Part shown: positions 52,062 to 61,418 of the stretch, piece by piece | Numbering within the stretch: the stretch's first letter is position 1 | Layout: each line of letters opens with the position of its first letter | Assembly (NCBI RefSeq): GCF_019431355.1 | Contig: NZ_CP080269.1 | Coordinates: 3,748,501 to 3,812,500, forward strand | DNA from: Paenibacillus sp. R14(2021) | GTDB taxonomy: Bacteria; Bacillota; Bacilli; Paenibacillales; Paenibacillaceae | Length of the DNA: 64,000 nucleotides | Reading direction: 5' to 3' | Position numbers and translations under genes: made by a program | The notes under the pieces: model-generated | Told to the model about the DNA's origin: nothing | The model's database searches: none | What the model saw: only the letters and a program-made list of their open reading frames with translations

Positions 52062-53063
52062 CTAGGCCTCCAGGGCTCCGACTCTCAACAATACCTGCTC
52101 GACTTCCGCCCGCGTTGGCATGGCGTCCGAGCAGCTGTGGCTGGATACGACGATATGCGCTGCCGCCGCGCCGTAATCTTGGCATTTTGGCAGCGGCCAG
52201 CCTTGCAGCAGGCCGTACAGGAACGCACCGGCGAAGGAATCGCCTGCGCCGAAGGTTTTGACGACGTTTGCCGGGAAGGTGCGGCCCGGATAGGCGGAGC
52301 CGTCTCCGGAATAGGCAACCGATCCGTCGCCGCCGCGTTTCACGACGACGAGCTGCGCTTTGTGTCCGAGCCAGCGCGCCACGACGGCCGCCTCGTCGAA
52401 CGGCGCGTCCGTCTTCGGTTCAAGCAGCGAGAATTCCTCGATGCCGGCGAAGATCACGTCCGCTTGCTCCGCCGCAAGCGCGCAGTACACTTGAACTTCA
52501 TCCCGGTTCGCCCAAGTATAAGGACGATAATCGATATCGTAAATAATCTTCGTGCCGTGCTTGCGGGCGTACCCGATCGCAGTGAATACCGCTTCGCGCG
52601 AAGGGCTTGCCGCGAGTGCCGTGCCGGAGACGACCAGCGCCTTGGCGGAGGCGATCAGCTCCTCGCTGACTTCGCCGGGCGTGAGTTTCAGATCGGCGAC
52701 GTTATCGCGGTACATGAGAATGCTGCAGTCCGTCGGCGACTTGATCTCCGTGAATGCAAGGCCCGTAACCGCACCAGTCATATCGTCCACGACCGAGGTT
52801 GTGTCGATCTCGTGCTGCTCCAAGTAACGTCTAATGAAGCGGCCGAAGCCGTCGTTTGCGATCTTGCCGATAAAGCCGGTCTTAGCGCCAAGCCTAGCCA
52901 GCGCGACCGTAATATTCGCCGGCGAACCGCCGAGGTAACGGGTAAACGTAATCGTATCCTCGAGCGGCCGGTGAATCTCATTGGCATTCAAATCGATGCA
53001 CAGCCGGCCGATGCTGACGAAGTCCAGCCTGCGGCCGCTTGGAAATGTAATTCCGCTGCTCAT
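52062..53063 (-). CDS. iolC: 5-Dehydro-2-deoxygluconokinase
   Basis: The 333-residue PfkB-family kinase has RLDFVSIGRLCIDLNAN near its start, YLGGSPANITVALARLG for sugar binding and VVKTFGAGDSFAGAFLYGL with the catalytic Asp. IolC phosphorylates 5-dehydro-2-deoxygluconate in the inositol pathway; the context leaves little doubt. It starts three bases after the iolB stop. IolJ, the aldolase for its product, is not in the window. Confidence 0.93.
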   Translation of the reverse strand: MSSGITFPSGRRLDFVSIGRLCIDLNANEIHRPLEDTITFTRYLGGSPANITVALARLGAKTGFIGKIANDGFGRFIRRYLEQHEIDTTSVVDDMTGAVTGLAFTEIKSPTDCSILMYRDNVADLKLTPGEVSEELIASAKALVVSGTALAASPSREAVFTAIGYARKHGTKIIYDIDYRPYTWANRDEVQVYCALAAEQADVIFAGIEEFSLLEPKTDAPFDEAAVVARWLGHKAQLVVVKRGGDGSVAYSGDGSAYPGRTFPANVVKTFGAGDSFAGAFLYGLLQGWPLPKCQDYGAAAAHIVVSSHSCSDAMPTRAEVEQVLLRVGALEA

Positions 53064-53066
53064 GGT

Positions 53067-53882
53067 TCAGCCCTCCTTCGGTTTCGGAAACAGCCATTCG
53101 TGCGCCGGATCGTTGTGGAATTTCCACGTGCGGACCGGACCCGCCATGACGTTCAGATAATAGCTGTCATAACCCGGCGCGGCGGATACGGGATGATAGC
53201 CGCGAGGCACCAAGACCGCTTCTCCGCTCCGAACCGTAAGGGTCTCATCGAGCGATAGATCGTCCGTATAGACGCGCTGTACCGCGAAGCCCTTGCCCGG
53301 GTTGACGCGGTGGTAGTACGTTTCCTCCAGGTAAGATTCCGCCGGCAGGTTGTTTTGATCATGCTTATGCGGCGGGTAGCTGGACCAGTTGCCGTTCGGT
53401 GTGAACACTTCCACAACCAGCAGGCTGTCCGCAGGCTCCCCCTCTGGCAAAATATTTTGCACGCGGCGCGTCATATTGCCGTAGCCGCGAGGCTCGACGC
53501 CGACCTGCTCCGGCGCGATGAGACGGGCTGGATGCCCGCCTTGACCCGGAGCGGCGCACACGGCGAGCTCAACGTCGGTTAGCGCCGTGATGCGGTAGCT
53601 GTTCTGCGAAGGTACGTACACCGAATACGGCGGGATGCCTTCGAAAATATCCATCCGGCGGCCGATGTTGCTCCAGCTCTGCCCGTCTGCTTCCGCATCG
53701 GCCAAGCCGCTCAGCAGCACAAGACATACTTCCATGCCTTCCGTCTGCCGCTCCAGCGATTGTCCCGGCTTCAAGCGGTATACTTCGAAGCCGACATACT
53801 GCCAGCCTGCGGATTCAGGCGTAATTCGGAGCACGTTGCCTTCCTCATCCGGCGTGGACGGACGTACGATCAAATCACTCAT
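53067..53882 (-). CDS. iolB: 5-Deoxy-glucuronate isomerase
   Basis: The 271-residue double-cupin protein has the IolB marks: RVQNILPEGEPADSLLVVEVF, SYPPHKHDQNN with metal-binding His and Glu residues (LEETYYHRVNPGKGFA), and VLVPRGYHPVSAAPGYDSYYLNVMAGP. It isomerises 5-deoxy-glucuronate to 5-dehydro-2-deoxygluconate. Its ATG overlaps the end of iolE by four bases (ATGA). Confidence 0.95.
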   Translation of the reverse strand: MSDLIVRPSTPDEEGNVLRITPESAGWQYVGFEVYRLKPGQSLERQTEGMEVCLVLLSGLADAEADGQSWSNIGRRMDIFEGIPPYSVYVPSQNSYRITALTDVELAVCAAPGQGGHPARLIAPEQVGVEPRGYGNMTRRVQNILPEGEPADSLLVVEVFTPNGNWSSYPPHKHDQNNLPAESYLEETYYHRVNPGKGFAVQRVYTDDLSLDETLTVRSGEAVLVPRGYHPVSAAPGYDSYYLNVMAGPVRTWKFHNDPAHEWLFPKPKEG

Positions 53883-54796
53883 GCTCGGTCGCCTCCTTTG
53901 CCTTCGCTCAGCAGCGCGAGCAGATGTGCCTTGCCTTTTGCGGCGTAGCTGACCGGCTCCGCCACGGAAGGATCCTGCTCCGCTTCGAGAATCATCCAGC
54001 CCTCGTAGCCGTTCGCGTCCAATTGACGGAGCACGGATGCGAAGTCAACGCAGCCGTCGCCCGGCACCGTGAAGACGCCCTTCTTCACGCGGGTCAGGAA
54101 ATCCCAGTTCTCGCGGCGCGCTTGCTCCAGCACATCCGGACGGACGTCCTTCACGTGCACGTAAGCGATGCGGTCCTTGAACTGCTCCGCGTAGACAGCC
54201 GGATTGCCCCCGCCGTACACGGCATGCCCTGTATCGAGCAGCAGGTGGACAAGCGCCGGATCGGTCATCGCCATGAGGCGTTCGATTTCCGCCGGGCCTT
54301 CCACGACCGTGCCCGCGTGATAATGATAAACCAGCTTCATGCCGAGCCCGCGGCAAATCTCGCCCGCAGCGTTCAGACCCTCCGCGAGGTTCTTCCATTG
54401 CTCGTCGCTAAGAATGACGCGTTCCTTGAACGCGGCGGGATCCGCATGCGGCGCGCCCCATACCTCGCAGGTGACAACATGGCTGGCACCCGCTTCCTTG
54501 AGGAATTCGGCATGCCTGCGGTACGCCGCAAGCTCTTCCTCCCGGAAAGCCGGCTCTGCGAACTGCACGCCGCGCCACCAGGAACCCAGCTTCAGGCCGT
54601 GTTCGCCGAGCGCCTCGCGGACGCCTGCGGCCGTTTGGGGGAATTTGCGGCACATTTCCGTGCCCTCGAAGCCAAGCGATGTGAAATCGCGCATCAGATC
54701 CTCGAATGTATAATGATCGCCGAGCTCATGCATATCCTCGTTGACCCAATTGATCGCGGAGATACCCAGCTTTACTCGTTCTGCGATTGGACGCAT
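53879..54796 (-). CDS. iolE: myo-Inosose-2 dehydratase
   Basis: The 305-residue TIM-barrel enzyme begins VKLGISAINWVNEDMHELG, with FEGTEMCRKFP, the metal-binding segments YHYHAGTVVE, LLLDTGHAVYGG and HVKDVRPD, and ends with GWMILEAEQDPS. It dehydrates 2-keto-myo-inositol (scyllo-inosose) to the dione substrate of IolD. It lies 47 bases behind iolD and overlaps iolB. Confidence 0.95.
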   Translation of the reverse strand: MRPIAERVKLGISAINWVNEDMHELGDHYTFEDLMRDFTSLGFEGTEMCRKFPQTAAGVREALGEHGLKLGSWWRGVQFAEPAFREEELAAYRRHAEFLKEAGASHVVTCEVWGAPHADPAAFKERVILSDEQWKNLAEGLNAAGEICRGLGMKLVYHYHAGTVVEGPAEIERLMAMTDPALVHLLLDTGHAVYGGGNPAVYAEQFKDRIAYVHVKDVRPDVLEQARRENWDFLTRVKKGVFTVPGDGCVDFASVLRQLDANGYEGWMILEAEQDPSVAEPVSYAAKGKAHLLALLSEGKGGDRA

Positions 54797-54843
54797 GTTA
54801 TCCTCTCCTTCTCCGTTCAGTATATAATCGCCGCGCTCGATCC

Positions 54844-56703
54844 TTAGATCGGCCGGGCGGTGCTGCGGATTTGCGCATTTGCTTTGGCCGTTTCGGCTAC
54901 CTTCGCGCTTACTGAAACTTCGGCGCCGTCAACGCGCCACCATGATTCGTAGCCGTCCGTGTTCGTGCCCGGCAGCACCGAAATGTGCACGAGCGCGGAG
55001 CGGTCAACCGCCGCTGCCTGCTCCAAGGCCGTACGGAGCGATGCCGCATCCGTAGCCGAGAACGCCGCGCAGCCAAGGCTGGCCGCAAGCATGCGGAAAT
55101 CGATCGGCAGCGCATCGCCGCCCAGCACGCCCGCTTCCTTATACCGGAATTCATTACCGAAGCCATCGCTGCCGTGACCGCGCTGCAGATTATGAATGCA
55201 CTGGAAGCCATGGTTATCAAACAATAAGACCGTTATTTTCTGCTTCTCCTGCAGGCTGGTTACGAGCTCGGAATGCATCATCAGGAAGCTGCCGTCGCCA
55301 ATTATCGTGTACACTTCGCCCTTGTCGCGGGCAAGCTTCGCGCCGAACGATCCTGCCACCTCGTAGCCCATGCACGAGAAGCCGTATTCCATATGGTAGG
55401 TTTGCGGCTTGCCCGGGCGCCACAAGCGGTGCAGGTCGCCGGGCAGGCTGCCTGCCGCGCAGACGATAACATCGTCCTTGCTGATGAAATCATTGATCAC
55501 GCCGAGCGCACGGGTTTGCGTTAGTCCGTCCGCGCTCTCGAGCGCATACAAGCGGTCTACTTCCGCGTCCCATGCCGCTTTGCGCGCGGCCAGCTCAGCC
55601 CCGTCATGCCCTGTGCGATAGTCTAGCAGCGCGAGCTGCTCGGACAGGCCTTCAAGCGCCAGCTTGGCATCGGCCAGCAGCGGCGTGCCATCCAGCTTGT
55701 GCACGTCGAGTGCCGCAACGTTGATGCTGAGCAGCTCCGCGTTCGGATTCGCGAACGCCGTCTTGGACGCGGTCGTGAAGTCCGAGAGGCGCGTGCCGAC
55801 CGCCAGCACCAGATCGGCTTCCGCCAATGTCCGATTTGCCGCCAGCGTACCCGTAACGCCGGCAGCGCCAAGGTTCAACGGGTGATTCCAAGGCAGAACG
55901 CTCTTGCCTGCCTGCGTTTCCATGACGGGGATGCCGAACCGTTCGGCAAAGCGCTGCAGTTCCGCTGCGGCCAGCGCATAATGAACGCCGCCGCCCGCGA
56001 TAATGACCGGGCGCTTCTTGCCCGCGATCAGCTTCACGGCGCGCGCCAGCGCGGGTGCAGCCGGCGGCCGGCGGTCAATGCTGTGCACCCGCTTACGGAA
56101 GAAGGCTTCCGGATAGTCGTACGCTTCGGCCTGCACGTCCTGCGGCAGTGCAATCGTCACTGCGCCAGTGTCGGCCGGGTCCGTCAGCACGCGCATCGCC
56201 TGCGTCATCGCGCTCATCAGCTGCTCGGGACGCGTGATCCGGTCCCAATAGCGGCTGACCGGCTTGAATGCATCGTTGGCCGATATCGTGTAATCCATCG
56301 GGTGCTCGATCTGCTGCAGCACCGGATCGGGCTGCCGGTCGGCGAAAATATCGCCGGGCAGCAGCAGCAGCGGAATGCGGTTCACGGTTGCCGTCGCGGC
56401 TGCCGTAACCATGTTGAGCGCGCCCGGTCCGATGGACGAGGTGCAGGCGTAGATCGCCAGCCGGCTGTTCTGCTTCGCGTAAGCCGCCGCCGCGTGCGCC
56501 ATGCCCTGCTCGTTCTTGCCTTGAATGAAATCGAGCGAGCCGCGGCTCCGCTCCAGTGCTTCGCCGATTCCTGTCACGTTGCCATGGCCGAAAATCCCCA
56601 TGACGCCGGTTACGAATTTCCGCTCTTCGCCGTCAATCTCCACATACTGTGCATCCAAGTAGCGCAGCAGCGCTTGCGCCATCGTCAGGCGTATCGTACT
56701 CAT
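54844..56703 (-). CDS. iolD: 3D-(3,5/4)-trihydroxycyclohexane-1,2-dione hydrolase
   Basis: The 619-residue thiamine-diphosphate enzyme has the acetolactate-synthase-like three-domain layout. The N-terminal part carries FGHGNVTGIGEAL and the conserved Glu in IQGKNEQGMAHAA. The C-terminal part has the TPP/Mg motif IIGDGSFLMMHSEL...FDNHGFQCI. It hydrolyses the cyclic dione and opens the inositol ring. Its ATG overlaps iolG by four bases. It depends on TPP, which the riboswitch-controlled thi operon in this window helps make. Confidence 0.96.
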   Translation of the reverse strand: MSTIRLTMAQALLRYLDAQYVEIDGEERKFVTGVMGIFGHGNVTGIGEALERSRGSLDFIQGKNEQGMAHAAAAYAKQNSRLAIYACTSSIGPGALNMVTAAATATVNRIPLLLLPGDIFADRQPDPVLQQIEHPMDYTISANDAFKPVSRYWDRITRPEQLMSAMTQAMRVLTDPADTGAVTIALPQDVQAEAYDYPEAFFRKRVHSIDRRPPAAPALARAVKLIAGKKRPVIIAGGGVHYALAAAELQRFAERFGIPVMETQAGKSVLPWNHPLNLGAAGVTGTLAANRTLAEADLVLAVGTRLSDFTTASKTAFANPNAELLSINVAALDVHKLDGTPLLADAKLALEGLSEQLALLDYRTGHDGAELAARKAAWDAEVDRLYALESADGLTQTRALGVINDFISKDDVIVCAAGSLPGDLHRLWRPGKPQTYHMEYGFSCMGYEVAGSFGAKLARDKGEVYTIIGDGSFLMMHSELVTSLQEKQKITVLLFDNHGFQCIHNLQRGHGSDGFGNEFRYKEAGVLGGDALPIDFRMLAASLGCAAFSATDAASLRTALEQAAAVDRSALVHISVLPGTNTDGYESWWRVDGAEVSVSAKVAETAKANAQIRSTARPI

Positions 56704-57737
56704 TGTGCAGCAGCCTCCTTTATGGCGTTCTCTACCTCCGAAATTTTCACCGGACGGCCTTCAAGCAAGGAAATACGGGCAGCGCGCGCCGCCAGCTCCG
56801 CCTGCAGCCCGTCGCGGCCTTGAACCGGCACTTCGCGCTCGCCTCTTACCGCCGCGAGGAAATCATCGATTTCCTGTACATACGAGGCGCTGTAACGCTC
56901 GAGGAAGAAATATTTTGGCTTCTCGCTGTGAATGCCCGAACCGTCGAATAGCCTTACGTTGTTCGAGAAGTCGTTGTCTGCCGTCAGGCAGCCGCCCGCG
57001 CCGAACACTTCCACGCGCTGATCGTAGCCGTAGCACGCTTTGCGGCTGTTGTCGATGCTGCCGAATGCGCCGTTCTTGAATTTCAAAGAAATCATCGCCG
57101 AATCGATATCGCCCATCTCGCCGATGGCTGGATCGATCAGCACGCCGCCCACCGCGTACACTTCCGTAATCTCGCTGCCGCTCAAATAGCGGGCCATGTC
57201 GAAATCGTGGATGGCCATGTCGAGGAATAGGCCGCCGGACGATTTGACATAGTCCGGGGATGGGGGGTTCGGGTCGCGGGACGTGATTTTGACGGAATGG
57301 ATATCGCCGATCCGGCCTTGCTCGATATAGTCTTTCACTTTGCGGAAGTTCGGGTCGAACCGGCGGTTAAAGCCGATTTGCAGCGGTACGCCGGCCTTCT
57401 CGGCCGCTTCGATCGCCGTGAACGTACGCTCGAGCTCGAGCGATACGGGCTTCTCGCAGAAGATCGCTTTGCCTGCCTGCGCCGCTTCTGTAATGATGTC
57501 TACGTGCGTACCTGTCGGCGAGCAGATCAGGATCGCGTCGACAGCTTCGTTCTGCAGCAGCTCGCGGTAATCGCCGCTTACTTGCGGGATGCCGATGGAG
57601 GCTGCCCATTCCTGCGCCGGCTCCGGGAACAAATCCGAGATCGCGACGACCCTAACGCCTTTCATCCGAATCAAGTTTTCCGCGTGCAGACGACCAATGC
57701 GTCCTGCTCCAATGATGCCAATTCCAATTGTTTTCAT
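56700..57737 (-). CDS. iolG: Inositol 2-dehydrogenase
   Basis: The 345-residue Gfo/Idh/MocA-family oxidoreductase has the Rossmann motif GIGIIGAGRIGRLHAENL, the catalytic CEKPVS and GGLFLDMAIHDFDMARYL with the conserved Asp and His. IolG oxidises myo-inositol with NAD+ to 2-keto-myo-inositol, the first step of the pathway. It is the first gene of the iol operon; AGGAGAGG precedes its ATG. Its leader is about 185 bases long. Confidence 0.93.
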   Translation of the reverse strand: MKTIGIGIIGAGRIGRLHAENLIRMKGVRVVAISDLFPEPAQEWAASIGIPQVSGDYRELLQNEAVDAILICSPTGTHVDIITEAAQAGKAIFCEKPVSLELERTFTAIEAAEKAGVPLQIGFNRRFDPNFRKVKDYIEQGRIGDIHSVKITSRDPNPPSPDYVKSSGGLFLDMAIHDFDMARYLSGSEITEVYAVGGVLIDPAIGEMGDIDSAMISLKFKNGAFGSIDNSRKACYGYDQRVEVFGAGGCLTADNDFSNNVRLFDGSGIHSEKPKYFFLERYSASYVQEIDDFLAAVRGEREVPVQGRDGLQAELAARAARISLLEGRPVKISEVENAIKEAAAQ

Positions 57738-57930
57738 GCTTTCGCACCTCTCCTATTCATCTCGTTATCGGCTCGGCGATTAACCGGACCCCTCAGACTT
57801 CGCGCTAACGGCCCAAATCATCGTTGAAATAAGAAAAAGCGGTTTCCCTATAATTGCCGGTATTAGCCGTTATTGCTCGAAAAAACTCATATAGATCCGA
57901 CTTTCGATAGCAATGCCGATATCCTCATAA

Positions 57931-57959
57931 AGTATAGATTACGCTGAAAATAATGTTGA
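57931..57959 (-). promoter_or_regulatory. Likely promoter of the iol operon
   Basis: On the minus strand TCAACA (57954-57959) and TATACT (57931-57936) are 17 bases apart. A second TTGACA lies further upstream at 58038-58043 but lacks a good -10. Apart from the operator-like site, no other feature was seen between the terminator at 58096 and iolG. Confidence 0.5.
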
Positions 57960-57993
57960 TTATTATTTACATTCCGTGTGCACTCACCCATTA

Positions 57994-58008
57994 GGTTAAG
58001 CGCTTACC
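57994..58008. promoter_or_regulatory. LacI/CcpA-type palindrome upstream of iolG
   Basis: GGTTAAGCGCTTACC is a near-perfect palindrome with the central CG step typical of LacI-family operators, and it is close to catabolite-responsive elements. It lies between the ABC transporter terminator and the iol promoter. The binder could be the LacI protein encoded at the end of the operon, or CcpA. Confidence 0.6.
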
Positions 58009-58051
58009 CTATTATTCAAACATGAAAGCCCTTACGGTGTCAACAAGCAAA

Positions 58052-58096
58052 AAGAAGCCTGCCCGCGCATCGCTAACGATACATGGACAGGCCCCT
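58052..58096 (-). terminator. Terminator after the sugar ABC operon
   Basis: On the minus strand GCCTGTCC pairs with GGGCAGGC (one G-U) around an inner ATCG/CGAT stem and is followed by TTCTTTTTGC. Confidence 0.8.
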
Positions 58097-58153
58097 CTCC
58101 GGCCCTTTGCCAGCCGCCCGCTTCGACGCATGGATAACAAACTGTGGCCGCCT

Positions 58154-59023
58154 TTATCCTTTAACTGCCCCTGTCGAAATCCCTTCGATAATAAAGCGCT
58201 GCATGAACAGATAGAGCGCCACAAGCGGTGCCACGCCGAGAATCATCATCGGGAAGAAGCTGGTCCAGTCCGTCTGGAACTCCCCGACGTTGCGGTACAC
58301 CTCGAGTAGAATGACCCCCTTCGACCGCGAATGCAGGATGAGCAGCGGCGTGAAGAAATCGTTCCACACGCTGAGCGTATCGAGAATGGCCAGCGTCGCG
58401 ATAACCGGTGCAAGCAGCGGGAATGTAATTTTCCAGAAGGTTTTCCAAATGCCTGCGCCATCTATATAAGCAGACTCTTCCAACTGAATCGGAACAGAGC
58501 TCACAAAGTTTTTGATCAGGAATACGTTGAACGGAACGGCTACGAAAACTTCGACAAGGATGACCCCCAGCAGAGAGTCGATCAGATGCAAATCCTTCAA
58601 TACGCGGAACAATTGAATCGTGGCCACTTGATAAGGCATGATAACGCCGATTAACACAATGACGAAGAGAATGCCGAACAGCTTGTTGGAACGTCTTGCG
58701 AACGCGTACGCCGCCATCGAGGACAGGAGAATGACGCCCCCGACCGAAACAACGGCGATGATCAGGTTGTTCTTGAGCACATTCAAGTAGTTCATGGTCT
58801 TCCAGGCATTCACGTACCCGCTGAGTATAAAATGCTTCGGCAGGCCGAGCGGGCTTGCGATAACCTCATCCGGCGTACGGAAGGTCGTATTCAGCAGGTA
58901 ATAGATCGGCAGCAAGGAGATCGCCGCCAGAATAAGCAGGATGAGCTCGAGAACGAGATCTCCCCGTTCCCCCCGTTTGAAGAATCGTCTTGATCTAGGC
59001 TTCGCAGAAACGATCGTGTTCAA
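58154..59023 (-). CDS. Sugar ABC transporter permease, MalG type
   Basis: The 289-residue protein has six membrane helices and the EAA loop EESAYIDGAGIWKTFWKITFPLLAP (Glu-x4-Asp-Gly-Ala), which contacts the ATPase. I take TTG 59023 as the start because GGGAGGAG lies eight bases before it and the resulting TTGA overlaps the malF-like stop in the usual way; an ATG at 59041 would contain that ribosome site. No ATPase gene is present, so a shared MsmX-like ATPase encoded elsewhere is expected. Confidence 0.92.
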   Translation of the reverse strand: MNTIVSAKPRSRRFFKRGERGDLVLELILLILAAISLLPIYYLLNTTFRTPDEVIASPLGLPKHFILSGYVNAWKTMNYLNVLKNNLIIAVVSVGGVILLSSMAAYAFARRSNKLFGILFVIVLIGVIMPYQVATIQLFRVLKDLHLIDSLLGVILVEVFVAVPFNVFLIKNFVSSVPIQLEESAYIDGAGIWKTFWKITFPLLAPVIATLAILDTLSVWNDFFTPLLILHSRSKGVILLEVYRNVGEFQTDWTSFFPMMILGVAPLVALYLFMQRFIIEGISTGAVKG

Positions 59024-59910
59024 AATAACTTCTCCTCCCATCGTTTCAGCACCGTCAGCTGCGTGAACGCGATCAGCATAATCATCAGCGAGAAGACCAC
59101 CGCGAATGCCGAACCGTAACCGTACTGTGCTTGCGTAATGCCCTTTGAGAGCAGCGTCATGACAATGGTCTCCGTCGAATGGCCGGGTCCCCCGTTCGTC
59201 ATGGCGAAGATGACGTCGAACACTTTCAGTCCGCCGATCATGCTCATGACGGTATTGAACGTAATAGATGGAATCAGCATCGGCAGCGTGATATGCCAGA
59301 ATTTCTGCCAGCCGTTCGCTCCGTCGATGCCCGAGGATTCATACAGTTCCTTCGAGATTCCCTGCAGGTTGGCGAGATAGATCACCATCGCGTAACCCGT
59401 CCACTGCCAGCCTTGCGTCAGAATGACAGAATAGAGCGCCAGTTTGGGATTGCCGAGCCAGTTGACCTGATGAAAGCCGAAGTTCATGAGCAGCTGGTTG
59501 ATCAGCCCGTGATCCGTCGACGACATCAGATAGCCCCACAAAAAACCGACGACCATAGGACTTAATACCGCCGGCGCGAAGAATACCGTCCGCAGCAAAT
59601 TGCGCGTTCTAAGCTTGCGATGCAGCGCGACCGCGAGCGGAATCGCAAGGCCGTTTTGCAGAATCGTCATGGAAATCGCGTAAATGACCGAGTTTTTGAT
59701 GCCGATCGTCACGTCTTCGTCATGAAACAGCTTGACGAAATTTTTCAGCCCGACAAAATGGATGGCCGGCTTATACCCCGTCCAGTCCGTGAAGCTGTAC
59801 ATGAACGTCGACAGCATCGGATACAGATAGAACACGAGATACCCGAGAAAGGCAGGAAGAATGAAGGACAAGAAGATCATATCTCTTCGAAAATGCATGG
59901 ACCGATTCAT
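59020..59910 (-). CDS. Sugar ABC transporter permease, MalF type
   Basis: The 296-residue protein has six membrane helices and the EAA loop ESSGIDGANGWQKFWHITLPMLIP. It pairs with the MalG-type permease encoded next. ATG 59910 has GGGGTG six bases upstream; the frame is open for 13 more codons without a site. It follows the binding-protein gene by 87 bases. Confidence 0.92.
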   Translation of the reverse strand: MNRSMHFRRDMIFLSFILPAFLGYLVFYLYPMLSTFMYSFTDWTGYKPAIHFVGLKNFVKLFHDEDVTIGIKNSVIYAISMTILQNGLAIPLAVALHRKLRTRNLLRTVFFAPAVLSPMVVGFLWGYLMSSTDHGLINQLLMNFGFHQVNWLGNPKLALYSVILTQGWQWTGYAMVIYLANLQGISKELYESSGIDGANGWQKFWHITLPMLIPSITFNTVMSMIGGLKVFDVIFAMTNGGPGHSTETIVMTLLSKGITQAQYGYGSAFAVVFSLMIMLIAFTQLTVLKRWEEKLF

Positions 59911-59997
59911 AGCTTTCACCCCAATAATGGAGGATGAGGTTATTCGCATAACCCCATCCCCATGAAAATATGCGCTTGTTCTTGCAGGTGCCAGTCG

Positions 59998-61317
59998 TTA
60001 TTGGGACTGCTCGATCAGCTCTGCGGCTTTCTTGTCGGCAGCCTGCAGCACTTCGTCGATCGTTTTGCTTCCGGCCAGGTGATCTTGAAGCAGCTTGCCG
60101 AGCTCCGTAATGAACACGTTGCCGCTAAATGGACCCCAGTACGGCCATGGCGAATAGACGCGGCCTAGTACGAAGGCTTCCTTGACGCCGTCATATTGCG
60201 CCGGCAGCTCCGGATTATCCAAGCCTTTCAGGAAGGACGGTCCGAAGTAGTCTTTCATCAATGCCGTCTGCGCTTCCGGCGTGCTCATCAAATCCAGAAT
60301 TTGCATCGCTTCCTTCGTGTGCTCGCTCTTCGCGTTAATCGTCCAAGGGATACCAGGACCCCCGACCAGATAACCGGTCGGCGACGTTTTGCCCGGCAGC
60401 GGGAACATGCCCAGCTTCAGATCCGGATTTTTCTTCATCATTGCATCGTAGGACCATGGACCGGATTCCCACATGGCGGCTTTGCCGGAAGCGAACTCGT
60501 CCAGCGCCTGATCATAGGTGATGCCAAGCATATCCGGCGTGATGTTCTTCTTCTGAATCATTTGATCCCACGTCGTAAATGCGTCCTTCCACTCGCTGAA
60601 CTTGCGCTTGCCGGTTTGAACGTCCACGTCGAAATCCTTATTCTCCGGCTTCGAGTAGAATTCGTTCAGCGCCATGGAGATCGACTGCTTCATCATCGGC
60701 TCCCACGACTGGGCGCCCATCGCCTGCGGCTTCACGCCGTTTGCTCTCAGCTTGTCGTGGATTGCCAGCCATTCGTCGAAGGTCTTCGGCGGCGTGATGC
60801 CGTTCTTGTCGAAGATATCCTTGTTGTACCAGACGCCCTCGAACCAGCCTGTCGTCGGTATGCCATATATTTTGCCGTCCAGCGTCGTTTGCTTCAAACC
60901 TTCGTCGAAAAACTTGGAGACGAACGGCTGTCCGGTGATATCGAGCAAGTAGCCGTTCTTGACCCACTTGACATCGTAGCCTTCGATAATGTCGGGGCCG
61001 TCTCCGGAAATCAGCTGCGTCGTGACGACGTCGGAGAACGTGTTGTTATCGATAAAGTTGTAGTCGATCGTAATGTTCGGGAACTTTGCCTTCACCATGT
61101 CCAGGAATGTTTTTCTCGTATCGTCCCGGTTGATGGAAGCAATGCGGATCGTTATTTTCTCCCCCGAATCCTTCGTATCGCTGCCTGAATCCGTGTTTGT
61201 TGTGTTGGCTGCGCCATTGCTGTTGCTGTTTCCGTTTCCATTACTGCCGCATCCGGACAACGCAACAGAAGCGATGAGAAGTGCCGATGCAGCCGACCAA
61301 ACCATCTTTTTCTTCAT
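59998..61317 (-). CDS. Sugar ABC transporter substrate-binding lipoprotein
   Basis: The 439-residue protein has a lipoprotein signal (lipobox ALSGC, Cys23), an Asn/Gly/Ser/Thr-rich linker and an extracellular solute-binding family 1 fold: YNFIDNNTFSDVV, DIIEGYDVKWVKNGYLLDI, KIYGIPTTGWFEGVWYNKDIF, FASGKAAMWESGPWS. The ligand is probably an oligosaccharide, glycoside or polyol. GAGGAGGGG precedes the ATG. Two CRE-like sites in the 101-base gap before it suggest catabolite control. Confidence 0.93.
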   Translation of the reverse strand: MKKKMVWSAASALLIASVALSGCGSNGNGNSNSNGAANTTNTDSGSDTKDSGEKITIRIASINRDDTRKTFLDMVKAKFPNITIDYNFIDNNTFSDVVTTQLISGDGPDIIEGYDVKWVKNGYLLDITGQPFVSKFFDEGLKQTTLDGKIYGIPTTGWFEGVWYNKDIFDKNGITPPKTFDEWLAIHDKLRANGVKPQAMGAQSWEPMMKQSISMALNEFYSKPENKDFDVDVQTGKRKFSEWKDAFTTWDQMIQKKNITPDMLGITYDQALDEFASGKAAMWESGPWSYDAMMKKNPDLKLGMFPLPGKTSPTGYLVGGPGIPWTINAKSEHTKEAMQILDLMSTPEAQTALMKDYFGPSFLKGLDNPELPAQYDGVKEAFVLGRVYSPWPYWGPFSGNVFITELGKLLQDHLAGSKTIDEVLQAADKKAAELIEQSQ

Positions 61318-61350
61318 GTTTGCCCCTCCTCTAATGTCTGATAGCGCTAC

Positions 61351-61393
61351 TGTTAACGCTTACAACGTCATTGTAGTGTTGAAAGCGTTATCC
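61351..61393. promoter_or_regulatory. Two CRE-like sites before the binding-protein gene
   Basis: TGTTAACGCTTACA (61351-61364; on the other strand TGTAAGCGTTAACA) fits the CcpA consensus fully. TTGAAAGCGTTATCC (61379-61393) fits with one mismatch. Both lie in the gap between the response regulator and the binding-protein gene. Confidence 0.62.
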
Positions 61394-61418
61394 TTGAAGG
61401 AAGGATATTACGGTCTTT

